Shown in pieces: positions 1 to 40,760 of a stretch of DNA of 64,000 nt. The stretch is taken from positions 620,001-684,000 of the forward strand of contig JANEZZ010000476.1 in the NCBI GenBank assembly GCA_026122225.1. Direction: 5' to 3'. The position numbers were made by a program, and so were the translations under genes. The notes beneath the pieces are model-generated. The model was not told the origin of the DNA. It saw only the letters and a program-made list of their open reading frames with translations, and did no database searches. The DNA comes from Heloderma charlesbogerti. Lineage: Eukaryota; Chordata; Lepidosauria; Squamata; Helodermatidae. How positions within the stretch are numbered: the stretch's first letter is position 1; every line of letters begins with the position of its first letter.

Positions 1-6
1 TCTAAC

Positions 7-28741
<28,735 letters not shown>

Positions 28742-29656
28742 GATGCTGCAGGCTCCGATCCCTTTCCAGCAGTGTTTGTGTGTTTACAATTTCTGTGCAC
28801 AGAGTTTTGGCAATCAATACCTGCTTCAGCATGCCTCTCACGCCTCCTTCTTAGGCAACAGTTCTGTGCTGTTTTGCCTTTTCACCTAGAAGGATTTGCT
28901 ATTACAATGGAGAAAAAAAATCTACCCTGCATGCATTGCAGAGGGACAAAGGTTATTCACTAATGTCCTAACTAATTAAACCAGAGTGAAAAGCAATGTG
29001 CAAAACAATTCCCCCGCCCCAACTTTTAAGCGTTCGGGTCATTCAAATATTTAAGCCTTGCAGTCTATATGGGTAAGATGATACCATTCCTGAGTATATT
29101 TACTCAGAAGTAAGTCCCACTGAATCCAATAGGAATTAATCACAGCATGCATAGGATTGCAGAGAGACATTCATCCAGGGCCCCGTTTCCATGACAATGG
29201 AAGGAGAAGGGAGGAGTGGCTCACCCACATTTTTGTAGGACCTGCTTTTGGTCTGGGCAGGGCTCCACGAGGGTCTACATCACACTATTCCAGGTGGCTT
29301 CACATAACTTACTTCTGGGTGGGGTGGGTAGGTTGGAGTGAACATCGTCTGAGTGGTAGGGGCTACTCAACCAATAAGAGAGGCTTCCCCCCTCCCCAGG
29401 GCTCCATAAGGAAGGTGCAAAGTAGTTACTTCCCCTTGTGCACATTTGTAAGACAAGCCTCCCAATGAACCCCAAGCCTCATTGAGCACAATGGGTGTTA
29501 CTTCTGAGTAGACACACATATGCTTGTGCTGGGATAGAGGGGTGGGGGAGAACACAGGGATGGGAAACCAGCCCCTTTTCTAACCAGACTGATACTGCAC
29601 AAGATTTCTATAATGAACAAACCTGTGAATTAGTTACTTCCTAAGGCAATAAACAC
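28742..29656. other. Upstream flank of gene A
   Basis: Should contain the gene A promoter and 5'UTR, but no TATA box or CpG island is evident. 29082-29162 is a fragment of the GCATAGGATTGC MITE type (TTTACTCAGAAGTAAGTCC, CATGCATAGGATTGC). 29480-29520 has a related CAATGGGTGTTACTTCTGAG block. Confidence 0.4.
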
Positions 29657-30442
29657 TAGGGATGTCAGAGAATTTTGCCACGAATCTCGGGAAGGCCGAA
29701 TGCCAGCGCATTCGGGCCCCCCGAAATTGGTGGCGAAATGGTCTGCCACCCCCACGCCCCCCCCCCGGGACAGGACTTACCTTGGGCGAATCTCCCTGGC
29801 GGTGGCGGCTCGGCGGCGTGCGGCGGCGGCCAGTCTTCCGACTGGCCGCCGCCGCCGCCATTTCCAAGTTAAAAAAAAACACCAAAACCTGATAGGCTAC
29901 GTAAAGATTTACGTAGCCTATCACGGCTAGATTTTTTAAAAATACTGTGATAGGCTACATAAATGTTTACATAGCCTATCACGGCTAAGTAAAAAAATTT
30001 TTAAAAAAACCCGCACGTATGAAAAAGTAGCGTCTACGCTATTTGCGTTCCCCTTATTTTCACCGTAGTCTACATAAATGTTTATGTAGACTAGATGTGC
30101 CAAAATAAGGAACGCAAATGGTGGCGCCCATGGGCGCCGCCATTTGCGTAAGCGCGGTTTGTTTTTTTTTACTCAGCTGTGATAGGCTACGTAAACATTT
30201 ACGTAGCCTATCACGGCTGACTGCAGGGACGCAAACGGCGGCGGCTACAGCCGCCGCCATTTGCAGACCCGGCCGGCCAGGATTCACGGCGGGAGGGACG
30301 GGGCGCCTCCCCCCCGGCCAGAATTTCGGGGGGGAGGGACGGGGCGCCTCCCCCCGGCCAGAATTTCGGGGGGGAGGGATGGAGCGCCTCCCCCCCCACG
30401 AATCAAATTTCGTAAAAGGTAAGGGACTTTCGTACATCCCTA
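29657..30442. mobile_element. TAGGG-type hAT-like palindromic element, copy 5
   Basis: 786 bp with a perfect 8-bp duplication ataaacac (29649-29656, 30443-30450). Ends TAGGGATGTCAGAGAATTTT / GACTTTCGTACATCCCTA, close to the 23231 copy. Hairpins GATAGGCTACGTAAAG/TTTACGTAGCCTATC near 29888-29925 and 29947-29984. About three 41-bp G/C-tract units (GCGCCTCCCCCCCGGCCAG) at 30290-30400. Outward donors at 29775-29782 (minus) and 30417-30424 (AGGTAAGG, plus). Confidence 0.9.
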
Positions 30443-31739
30443 ATAAACACCAAAAAATTGAGAATCGGAGCTTCAAGATCACACTTAACCGCGCTTAGGG
30501 AATTGGGCTCTAAGCTGTGCCATTTCAATTGACGGGGATCTCTGCAAGTACTGATGTGGGAGTTCAGAGGGCAAGCCTCGTTCACCACAATAGGACTTAC
30601 TTCTGAGGAGACACTAATGGATTTGTTGTGGGAAAGAGAGCAGTAAACACAAAGACAGAAACCAGCCCCCATTTTAACCCGCAGGATCTCTATTCAGGGG
30701 AGGAGCCTCATTGACCACAATGGGAGTTATTTCTGAGTAGACACTAATTGGTTTGTGCAGGGACAGGAAACCGCTTGACCAGAGTCGTGGTGAAAGGCAC
30801 ACCCCTGGGCAGGGCTAGTATACCTGAGATCAATGCAGGGGTTGGGGCACACAGCAACTGTACTGGGGAAAACCCGACTTGAGGAAAAGATCGGACTTCA
30901 AGCAGTCGCAGGAAATCCAGCTTTCCCCTGATAAGCTCCAGGGCGGCTGCTGGATGGACACAACATCATGTATCTCTAATGACCTTCAAACACAGCCAGT
31001 TCGGCATAAATTATTCGTGGAAACAGGCCTCAGACCACTGCCATCTGATGTAATGGCAGTGAGCCTTTTTTGTGATGATGCATAGCCTGTGGTTGGGGAT
31101 GATGGGGCTTGTAGTCCAACACATGTGGAAGGCTCTGGTTTGGGGAAGGCTGCTTTAGACTTAGCTAACCTGTCTTCAAAGACATGTTCATCCAAATTAT
31201 AAAGCCCACTGATGGGTGGATTTGAATGGAATTTTCGCAAAATGCGGGATCAGATTCATACACTCCTACAGTCTTTGAAACGGTTGAAATGCACATGCTA
31301 CTTGGGATCCTCTGTTTCCTCTGAGATGTTAGAGTGCAGTTCCACAAGGCAACATCATACTTTCTGCAATAAGAAAATACTCTGTGCCTGTTAGGTTGCA
31401 GTGTACCAGTGCTGCTGTGCTAAAACCCCACCTGCCCTTTCAAAACCTCTTGGTTTCCCTGCAAAGGGGCAGTCATTTTCCTGCCTCCTTTGCAGAAGTT
31501 TTGAGAAATCTGGAGAGATTTCTCAGGGCACAGGGCTTCAGTGCTTACTGCTTACCTTACTGTTTGGAGACAGCTGATGGGCTTTTGTGTGCTCTTTCTT
31601 TTACCATCCCTACCCCACCCCCGCCCCCGGTTTGTCATTGCAGCCTCTCTGGCTGCTTGAGTTTTTTCTGCATAGCCGCCAAGAAAACTTAACCAGCACT
31701 TCATCTCTTCGGGCTTTCCCAAACAGAGCAAGCTTAATT
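30443..31739. other. Intergenic stretch: MITE fragments only
   Basis: 30580-30620 and 30700-30755 are further CACAATAGGACTTACTTCTGAG-type fragments. 31085-31150 matches half of the palindromic repeat seen at 18033-18138. No gene recognised. Confidence 0.4.
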
Positions 31740-31870
31740 TTTATGTTTTATCTTTTGTACCCTGCCTTTCTACCAAAAAATGGCACTGAAGGTGGCTTAC
31801 AGAAACAATTAAAATGATTAAAACAATAAAATACAATTAAACATAACAATTACAGGAGAAAATATTATTA
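31740..31870 (-). mobile_element. LINE 3' tail (L2/CR1-like)
   Basis: The minus strand reads a LINE-like end: GCCACCTTCAGTGCC then AAAGGCAGGGTACAAAAG. The plus strand shows the tail TTACAGAAACAATTAAAATG with A-rich repeats. Resembles the 49683 fragment. Clade uncertain. Confidence 0.45.
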
Positions 31871-34033
31871 AAAACAGCACCCAACCCAACAGACCCACTT
31901 GCAGGCTAAAGGTCTTCTTGAATAAAGCAGTTGTTTCCTGCGGGTGGGACGACAGCATCATTAACTGCACAATCCAAGTATGTTCACTTGCTAGTAAATT
32001 TCAATGGAACTTCTTCTCATATAAGTGTACGTAGGTTTGCATCTCAGAGTAATTAAAAATGGTTGGATTCAACAGTAGAAAGCTAATCTTGGTGTCACCG
32101 CATTAACTTCCTTAGATTGGCACTGCAATCCTGCTGATTGCTTTCCACTGCTGTGTTATTTCATTCAAGCACAACTTAAGTATATGAGGGTCCCAGCAGA
32201 AGCAGCAACTGCCTAAAACTCGAAGGGTGTAAGCTTCCCTTTCTTGCCACCGAATGTTCGTACTGTTTCAGTGTTGGGCTGTCTTCAATTCTTATTTTGG
32301 CATTTCATTTTATCTCATTATGACTCATGTAGAATCACAATAAAAAGGTACACAAGCATTTTGATCAGTAGCTAAACACAACAGGTACTGGGAAGAAGAA
32401 ACCCCAACAGCCACTTACCTTGCAACAGGAAGATGTCAGAAGTAACAGCCGTCACTCCTAAAATGCTCACCAACTTGACGTATATTGCCAAGATTTCTAA
32501 ATCTTGGTGGCCAGCTTGACATTCTGACTTTGAAGAGACCTTCTTCCATCCGTGTGAGAATGGATGGTCCACCAAAGATTTGGAGCACCATTGCTGCCAC
32601 AGATAAGTTGCAGCAGAGCTCAGTTTTATTAGCGCTTGAGTCACACACACTTGATCTTGAACTTTGGGAGGCCAGTGCATCCATCCTCAAGCAACACCAA
32701 CCTGGCTCTGAGCATAGGATCAGTCATATCAATAATTGCCTAAACACCTGAAAGATGTGCAGACCTGACCCTGTCAGCACCATCAGCCCCAGGGCTAGCT
32801 AAAGATACTTTGCTGCCTGATGCAAAGGACAAGATAGCACATGTGTGCACACGCTGACACACACACATTCAAAGAAGTGGAGTAGACTGACAGTTGAATC
32901 TTACTTCAACACTGATGACAGGACAGCATCTTCCACTGCACTCAAGGGCGGCAGGTAGCTTACAGGGTGCAAAGCGGGCTGGTGGTACACAGAGATCTGT
33001 CCAGTGTCTCACCACTGCTCCTTGCCCCTCAGCATCTGCCACCTGAGGCAGCCACCTTGTTAGGACTAATGACGGGGCAAACCCTCAGTCAGCTCCTGAA
33101 CTAATAAAACTCATGGCACATAAGACCATTAGGGTCCTATTCCAGGTCCCTTTGGGCTGCTGAGCCTTGAGAGTTTGTTTGGGAAAATTGTCAGGTTCCT
33201 GGCTGACCCAAGTCCAAGGGAGACCGCTTCGGAGGTGGAGGCATCTGACCTCCTGGCACAATGCTCTCCTGCAACAGACCTGGGTCAAGCTGAGGGGACC
33301 TGTGACAGTGATGCCTCCTCTGAAGTTCCCAGGAATCCCTTCAATCTCATTCCAAGCCCAGCTATATTTTCAAGCTCTCTTCCTACCACCCATGGCTCAC
33401 CAGAGCAGCAATGGACCAGGTGGTTTGCTCAGAACTGTCATCGGAGTGCCTGCCTGGCTTCCAGAAGACCCTTTCATGCAGGATATACTTATGAGGCAGG
33501 ATCTATTCAGGAGCAAAGATCTACTCAGGATGACAAGGGCCCAGCTGTGACTATTAAGAGGATAGACTCAACTACAATTGCTGAACCAGGGTCAGCCAGC
33601 ATACAAGCTCTTCAGACTTTTGCTGGGTTAACAGATCCCATAGAACCATATTGCCCCAGCATGTCACCATTACAGTGTCTGAAATGATGCTGACTGGAGA
33701 TAGCTAGTACATGAGAATATACACTAATTCGCAGTTTTGATGGTGCCCAGATTTTATTACCTATTTGGGAATAATGGAATAAAAAGGGAGGAGTGATGTC
33801 ATCCATTGAAGACCAACAGCTGCAGGAGGAGAACCCTCCCCTCCAACCACATAAAGCAGAAGCATCAACTCATCTCTGATACTTTCAAGGCCAAGAAGCA
33901 ACGGCTGGCTCTTGGACTGGAGCCCTCAGGAGGGGCCTGGGGCAGTTTACACTGCTCTCCAGTACCTAGTGTCTCTCTTCCCTCACAAGTAATTTGAGGA
34001 TTCCCTGCCACCCTTGATTCTGAGACACCAGAT
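31871..34033. other. Intergenic stretch with unexplained open frames
   Basis: No bordered repeat recognised. The plus frame 33175-33687 (170 codons, Ser/Pro-rich, no domain I know) overlaps another at 33167-33550. 32372-32760 carries overlapping frames on both strands. These may be remnants of an unclassified retroelement or chance frames. Confidence 0.3.
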
Positions 34034-34440
34034 CATAGAATCATAGAATAGTAGGGTTGGAAGGGGCCTACAAGACCATTGAGTCAAACCCCCTGTTCAA
34101 TGCAGGAATCCAAGTCAGAACATCCCTGACAGATGGCTGTCCAGACTCATCTTGAACGCCTCCAGTGTGGGAGAGCCCACCACCTCCCTAGGGAATTGCT
34201 TCCATTGTCGTATTTCTCTAACAGTCAGGAAGTTTTTCCTGATGTTCAGCCGGAATCAGGCTTCCTGTAATTTGAGCCCATTATTCTGTGTCCTGCATTC
34301 TGGGATGATTAAGAAGAGATCCTGGCCTTCCTCTCTGTGACAACCTTTCAAGTACTTGAAGAGTGCTATCATATCTCCCCTCAGTCTTTTCTTCTCAAGG
34401 CTAAACATGCCCAGTTCTTTAAGTCTCTCTTCATAGGGCT

Positions 34441-35228
34441 TTGTTTTATTTATTTATTTATTTATTAAATTTATTAATCGCCCATCTGGCTGGTCACCCA
34501 GCCACTCTGGGCGATGTACAGTACACCATAAAACAATTTAAAACAATAAAATTCTACCATAAATTTTTTTTTAAATACCCTAACCCACCCCAAATGCCTG
34601 CCTGAACAACCACGTTTTTAATGCACAGCGGAAGCTCATTAAAGAGGGGGCATGGCGGAGTTCCCTAGGAAGGGAGTTCCACAGAGTGGGGGCCACCACA
34701 GAAAAGGCCCTCGTCCCCACCAGTCTAGCTGTCCTGGCTGATGGGACAGAGAGAAGCCATCTGAGGCTGATCTTGTTAAGCGGCCTGTCTGGTGCTGCTG
34801 GAGGCGCTCCTTAAGATAGGCTGGGCCGGAACCATATAGGGTTTTAAAGGTCAAAACCAACACCTTGAATTTGGCCCGGAAAACAACTGGTAACCAGTGC
34901 AACTCCTTCAGCACTGGAGTGATGTGATCTCGCCGGCGGCTGCCTTTAATCAGGCGAGCTGCCGCGTTCTGTACCAGCTGCAGCTTCCGAACCGTCTTCA
35001 AGGATAACCCCACGTAGAGCGCATTACAGTAGTCTAAACGAAAGCTGTCCCGACGAATTAAAGAAGTTAATCTTTGTGGGCAATAATTTAATTTGAGCCA
35101 GAAGTTAATAGAGGCAAGGCTTACCCTAGCCTTTATTTTAATAAAGCCAGATTCTAAACACATACGAGCGTTAGAAACACAACTGGGCATACAGAAAATT
35201 GCCCTTATAAATTTGGATTTAACTCTTT
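34441..35228 (-). mobile_element. L2 LINE fragment plus a second LINE piece
   Basis: 34441-35040: (TTTA)n tail and GCCCAGAGTGGCTGGGTGAC end; translation LDYCNALYVGLSLKTVRKLQ, VQNAAARLIKG, PVLKELHWLPV is the L2 C-terminus. 35040-35228 reads SNARMCLESGFIKIKARVSL and NFWLKLNYCPQRLT, which resembles a different LINE (compare 53410-54848). The composite sits inside the CR1. Confidence 0.75.
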
Positions 35229-35983
35229 CTAATGGGCCAAAGTATTAGCTATCCCACCCAATTTTGTGTCATCTGCAAATTTGATCAGCATTCCCTGCAC
35301 ACCCTCCTCCAAGTCATTAATAAAAATGTTGAACAGCACTGGGCCCAGGACTGAGCCCTGCGGTACCCCACTCGTTACCTCTCCCCAGTTTGAGAAGATC
35401 CCATTGATAAGCACTCTTTCAGTCCCATTTTGTAGCCAACTGTGGTTCCACCTGATTGTTGTTTCTAGCCCACTTTGAGCTAGTTTGCTCATCAGGATAT
35501 CATGGGGCACTTTGTCGAAAGCTTTGCTGAAGTTGAGGTATATTATGTCCACAGCATTCCCACAGTCCACAAGGGAGGTTACCTGATCAAAACATGAGAT
35601 CAGATTCATCTGGCAGGATTTGTTTTTGACAAATCCATGTTGGCTTTGAGTAATCACTGCATTGTTTTCAAGGTGCTTACAGATGGATTGCTTTATCATC
35701 TGCTCCAGAATTTCCCCAGGGATTGATGTCAGACTGGTCTGTAGTTCTCAGGTTCCCCCTTTTTACCTTTTTTGAAGATAGGAACAACATTAGCCCTCCT
35801 CCAGTCATCTGGCACTTCACCCGTCCTCCATGATTTCTCAAAGAGAATAGACAGTGGTTCTGAGAGTTCTTCTGCCAGTTCCTTTATTACTCTAGGGTGC
35901 AGTTCATCTGACCTTGGAGATTTGAACTCATTCAAAGTAATTAGGTGTTCCTTGACCATATGCCTATCGATCTCAAGCTGCAA
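35229..35983 (-). pseudogene. CR1 reverse transcriptase core
   Basis: 35729-35983 gives [20 protein letters not shown]; after a frame break 35229-35699 gives [43 protein letters not shown] and [11 protein letters not shown]. The catalytic FADD is present. The region after GIANTLAH is replaced by other LINE sequence. Confidence 0.9.
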
Positions 35984-36506
35984 TCTTTCTCCTTCAGCCT
36001 GTACTTCACCTTTGCCAGGGGGATCACAGACCCTATTTCAGGAGAAGACTGAGCCAAAGTAAGAACTGAGCACTTCTGCCTTTTCTTTGTCATCTGTTAT
36101 CATTTCGCCATCCTTATTTAATTGCTGAACCACCATTTCTTTCCTCTGTTTTTTACTATGCACGTAGCTGAAGAAAGCTTTTTTGTTACTTTTAGCATCC
36201 CTCGCTAACCTCAGCTCATTCTCAGCTTTTGCCTTCCTGATGCCATCCCTGCAATTCTGTGCTACCTGCCTTTACTCTTCCTTTGTTGCTTGGCCTTCTT
36301 TCCACTTCCTATATGTGTCCTTTCTTTGTTTTCAATTCATCTCTAAGCTTTTTGTGAAGCCATGTTGGCTTCTTCTGTTGTCTTCCACCTTTTTTTCTTG
36401 TTGCAATTGTTTGTAATTGTGCCTTGATAATTTCCTTTTTTTTTAAACTCCCACCCATCTTGGACTCCTTTTCTAGTTAGAGTTGCTTGCCATGGGACCT
36501 TACTGA

Positions 36507-37082
36507 TCATTGTTCTGAGTTTATTAAAATCAGCTTTCCTAAAATCCAGGATACAAGTTTGGCTACCTCGGCTTTTGCTTCCTTTAGAACCAAGAACTCA
36601 AGTATAACATGGTCGCTTTCCCCCAGAGTTCCTGTAACTGCTACTTTACCCACTAAGTCAACTCTTTTGGTTAGGATCAAGTCAAGGATAGCCAATCCTC
36701 TAGTTCCTTCCTCTACTTTCTGAAGGAGGAAGTTACCAGCAACACAAGTCAGGAATTTCTTAGAGGGGTCAAGTTTTGCAGAATTTGTCTCCCAACAAAT
36801 ATCAGAGAAATTGAAGTCCCCCATTACTACTACATCATGCTTCCTTGAAACATTGGCTATTTGCTTTTCAAAAGTTTCATCCCCGTCTTCTCCTTGATTG
36901 GGTGGCTGGTAGAAGACTCTGACCACCAGGTTCCTTTTATTCTTTGCTCCATTTATTTTAACCCAGATGCTCTCGATGGGGCTACCAAGCTCATCCTCCT
37001 GTATTTCTGTGCAGAGATACGTATTTTTCACATATAGCGCAACCCCACCTCCCTTTCTGTTCCTCCTGTTATTTTTGAACAA
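36507..37082 (-). pseudogene. CR1 endonuclease domain
   Basis: Open for 191 codons. GGGVALYVKN, VVVMGDFNFSDICWE and GESDHVILEF are the APE-type endonuclease blocks (Asp/Asn and Ser-Asp-His). The N-terminal block LYTNAQSMGNKQNELELL lies near 37790-37880, on the far side of the hAT-like element at 37175-37765. Confidence 0.88.
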
Positions 37083-37174
37083 GTTATATCCTTCAATTGC
37101 TGTATTCTAGTCATGAGAGGCATCCAAGTTTCAGTGACACTGATCAAGTCATAATTTCCCTCCTGTATTAAGAG

Positions 37175-37765
37175 TAGGGGTGGCGGAGAATTTCGCCACA
37201 GACTCCAATGAGGCCGGATTCTTTAGAATTCCCTGGAGTCCATGGCGGAATGGACCACTCCCCCGGCCACCCCGTGAAGTCCGCCCCGGCTGGACCGTAC
37301 CTGCTGCCGGCTGGGTCGGGGTCCATCCGCTGAGTCTGCAGCCGTCTGCTGCTGGTCTGCGGATGCAAATGGCATCTGGAGTAGCGGACGCCATTTGCGT
37401 TTCTGCTCTTTTCGTGATAGGCTATGTAAATATTTATGTAGCCTATCATGACAAAGAGCAGGGATGCAAATAGCATTTGCTTTGCCATTTGAGTCCCTGC
37501 TCTTTGCTGTGATAAGCTACGTAAATATTTACGTAACTTATCATGAAAAGAGCAGGGATGCAAATGGCGTCCGCTATGCCTGATGCCATTCGCATCTGCA
37601 GACTGGCAGTGGATGGAAGTCTGGCTGCGGACCGACCCAGCCAGCAGCTCCGCAGACTCGCTGCAGAGCAGAGCTGGCCGGGTAGGATTCCGGGGGGGGG
37701 GAATGGATCACCTCCCCCCCCACTGACCCCTAGGTGGACCAGTGAGTGGGGTTCGTACACCCCTA
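37175..37765. mobile_element. TAGGG-type hAT-like palindromic element, copy 6
   Basis: 591 bp, perfect 8-bp duplication attaagag (37167-37174, 37766-37773). Ends TAGGGGTGGCGGAGAATTTC / GGGTTCGTACACCCCTA. The interior uses the same hairpin idea with a diverged word: GTGATAGGCTATGTAAAT / ATTTATGTAGCCTATCATG (about 37414-37450) and a mirror (37508-37546), flanking AGCAGGGATGCAAATAGC inverted units. Donor-like motifs are weak here. Inserted in the CR1 endonuclease region. Confidence 0.87.
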
Positions 37766-38112
37766 ATTAAGAGTTCAAGTTCATTCTGTTTGTTTCCCAT
37801 ACTCTGGGCATTAGTATATAGACATCGAAGACCATGTGCTTCATGGTCTGTCTTTCTTCCTACGTGTTTGTGAAGACTATTATTGGGCGCTATTAGAGCT
37901 GTTCTCACTGTTGCGGTGCATGAGGCTTCATCCGTTGTTACCCCCAACTTTACGTCTCCCTTCCCCGTAGCATTCAGTTTAAAGCCCTCCTGATAAAGTT
38001 CTTCATGCTGTGGCCAAACACATTCTTCCCAGCCTTTGTGAGGTGCAACCCATCCCTTGCCAACACTCCATCTTCCAAGAAGTATAGCCCATGGTCCCAG
38101 AATCCAAATCTC

Positions 38113-38847
38113 TCATCGGCACCACCTTCGTAGCCAGTCATTCACCCAGAGTATTTTTCTTTCCCTTTCTATCCCTCTTCTGACTAGAAGGATGGATGAG
38201 AAAACTATCTGGGCCCCAAAGTTCTTGAGTTTCCTTCCCAAAGCTTCAAAGTCTGACGTGATCTCTTCATAGCTCCGCTTGGCGGTATCATTTGTTCCCA
38301 CATGGATGAGAAGAAAGGGATACCTGTCAGTGGGCTTTATGAGTGCAGGCAACCTTTCAGTCACGTCTCTAATCCATCTTCCCGGGAGACAGCATACCTG
38401 GCAAGTCCACGGGTCTTTGCGACATACTTGGGTTTTGATCCCACACAGCAAGGAGTCTCCCACTACTACCATTCTTCCCTTCTTGTGGTTGTAGGCCTTG
38501 GTTTCATTGCCTCTTCTTGGCTGACCTTCAGCCTCTTGCTCGCTCTCATGCAGGTTCCCCTGTGATTCTTCCTCTGCAGGCTGTCCTCCAGTCTCATCCT
38601 CAAGTACCTGGAAACAGTTCCATAGCTCCACTGCCTCCACTGGTGCAGAGTGGCATCGAGTTCTTCTGCTCCTAACTGTCACCCTTTTCCAAGGAGTATC
38701 CTCTACTTCATTTTTCCTCACCTCAGCAGTTTCCTCTTCTGCCTCAGCTTGCTGTTGCTCTTCTAACTTCTGTATTTCACTTTGCTGTAGTTCCACTATT
38801 CTGTCCAAGAACTCTTCGTGTTCTCTTATTCCCTGGAGGGTCGACAC
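38113..38847 (-). pseudogene. CR1 ORF1 with esterase (SGNH) domain
   Basis: 244 open codons. N-terminal coiled-coil-like stretch (VELQQSEIQKLEEQQQAEAE). Then a hydrolase core with MVVVGDSLLCGI (Ser block) and LLIHVGTNDT (block III), the motifs of the esterase domain known in CR1/L2-clade ORF1 proteins. Upstream coding continues to about 38950 (LEEKVRGLER) and is broken by the hAT-like element. Function in the family: RNA/lipid-associated ORF1 chaperone; the esterase role is unsettled. Confidence 0.82.
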
Positions 38848-38951
38848 TCACCGCTCCAGTCCTCGTACTTTTTCTTCCAGCAGTGTGATCAACTTGCACT
38901 TGTTGCTCGTGTAGGCCATGTTGTTCTCAGGCAAGAAAACAAACATGGCAC

Positions 38952-39596
38952 TAGGGGTGTATGGATTCCCCACCATCTGTTCCAGTGGGGAATCCGTCGG
39001 GGGGGGGAGGCGATCCGTTCCTCCCCCCAGAATCCTCCAGAGCAGCTCGGCTCCACTCGGATTCTGGGGGGGGGGGACTGGCTTGGAGGCCACTTACCTC
39101 CCCTCCTACCAGTCAAAGCCATTTGCCTCCTCCCTGTCCCTGCCGATTCCCATGTCTTTAAAAAAAAAAGAAAAAGGTGATCAGGAGGATGTGCCCATAG
39201 ACTTAGATGCAAATAGAGTCATGAATCTTGCATCTAAGCCTATGTGTCCATAGGCTTATATGCAAGATTCACGGCTCTATTTTGCATATAAGTCTATGGG
39301 CACATCCTCCTGATAGCCTTTTTTTTTTTTTTTTTAAAGACATGGCAATCAGCAGGGACAGGGAGGAGGCGAACGGCTCTGGCTGGCAAGAAGCAGCCGA
39401 GTGCTGTTCTGCCTCCAGTCCTCCTGGAGCAAAGGTAAGTGGTCCCAATCTGCTGTGGATTCCTGAGGCCGGATTCATAGAATCATGGAATAGTATGATT
39501 CTATGAATCTATTTTGAATTTGTGGATTCAAATGAGGCCAGATTACAAAGAATCCGGCCTCATTTGAATCCGCAGCGGATTTCTCTGACATCCCTA
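38952..39596. mobile_element. TAGGG-type hAT-like palindromic element, copy 7
   Basis: 645 bp, perfect 8-bp duplication catggcac (38944-38951, 39597-39604). Ends TAGGGGTGTATGGATTCCCC / TTTCTCTGACATCCCTA. The interior has a different palindrome: GTGCCCATAGACTTAGATGC ... GCATATAAGTCTATGGGCAC (39191-39302), plus a small TCATAGAATCATGG/CTATGAATC foldback. Outward donors at 39092-39099 (minus) and 39433-39440 (plus). Inserted in CR1 ORF1. Confidence 0.88.
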
Positions 39597-39989
39597 CATG
39601 GCACACACCTTGCAGGTCACCACCACTGGAGAGTCTTGTACTTCCATAGCCTCGTTTCCCTTTTTGTGCCTAGATTTCTGGTTTCTCTAGAGTAGCCTGT
39701 GCCTGGTCCTCTACTCACTGCAGGTTAAAAACAGAGTCCCACTGGTATGGAAGTGTGTGTAACAAGACAAATAATTTTTAAAAAATGGCAAAAATGTGTA
39801 AATAAAATGAAATAAAATGTTAGGGGCCTCCCCCTTGACCTCCCCTGCTGGACTCCCCTGGTCAACTCCTGTTTGCTGAGTTTTTGTCATTCTCAGCTTT
39901 GCGAGATAAATTAGATTTAATTGCAACTGCAAAGTTTGTTAGAATCCAGATTTAGTCTTGCCACTTTCACAGCCTGAGTCCTCTTTACT

Positions 39990-40760
39990 GCTGGAAACAC
40001 TTAATGAAACAGATCAGTTATAGGTTTCATGCCTATAAATGCTTATCATCATTGAATAAATATGGTACACAGGGTCTTAAGCAGGAATGGAATAGGGAAT
40101 TAGACTGCCATATTTTGCCCAATCAATGGATTGCCACTCTAGCATCTTCGGTTACATCTTATTCAGCAAAACCTCCTGTTTGGGGTCTATTGGACACCAC
40201 AATGTCTCCTTAGTAAAGGTTTGTCTAAGTCAGCTAATTGTTTGAGGTGTAATAAAGCTAATGCTTCTTTTAACCATATCTTTTGGAAATGCACAATAGT
40301 TGCCTCTTTTGGGGAAGACGTTATCATATGGATAAACTTTGTGTTGGTATGCTCTTTTCTATTTATTGATGTACGTGTTCTTTTACCTACTTCCTGGAAG
40401 GTAATACACTGCATGGTCAGTGTAAATGGATTTGCTGGGCCATTTTGACTGCCAAAAGACTGATACTACAACATTGCAAGGACAAAGGCTCACCTCCTAT
40501 AATGCAATGGATTGAGGACCTAACAATGCTATCAACATTCAGAAGGGTGGCATATAGCTGCCACTTGTGAATGGTCATATATATGTATATTTGGTCTGCT
40601 TTTATTGAAGTGTATGTATAATCCACTTTTTCTAGAATGCTGTAATAATTGAAACTAAGACTTTTAAAGCATGTAGTGATACTATATATTCCCTTTCTTT
40701 TGATCCTTTCCCCCTTTTTTCCTTGTGTTGTTGAAATTTACAATAAAAAATTAATTAAAA
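39990..40760 (+). mobile_element. L1-like LINE, ORF2 C-terminal fragment
   Basis: Translation shows the L1 C-terminal cysteine motif CLRCNKANASFNHIFWKC, then TAKRLILQHCKDKGSPPIMQ and WIEDLTMLSTFRRVAYS, across frame breaks. Ends in TTACAATAAAAAATTAATTA. Strongly 5'-truncated. Confidence 0.75.

Larger units (their letters stand above)
34034..39950 (-). mobile_element. Long CR1 LINE with nested L2 and two hAT-like insertions
   Basis: The 3' end at 34034 has the reversed CR1 signature (CATAGAATCATAGAATAG, GTTGGAAGGGGCC). Reading leftward on the minus strand: ORF1 38113-38847, EN 36507-37082 plus its N-terminal part near 37790-37880, RT N-terminus 35729-35983, RT core 35229-35699. Interruptions: hAT-like elements at 38952-39596 and 37175-37765, and LINE fragments at 34441-35228 where part of the RT C-terminal region is missing. 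The right border (5' end) is approximate. Multiple stops and frame breaks: inactive. Confidence 0.85.
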
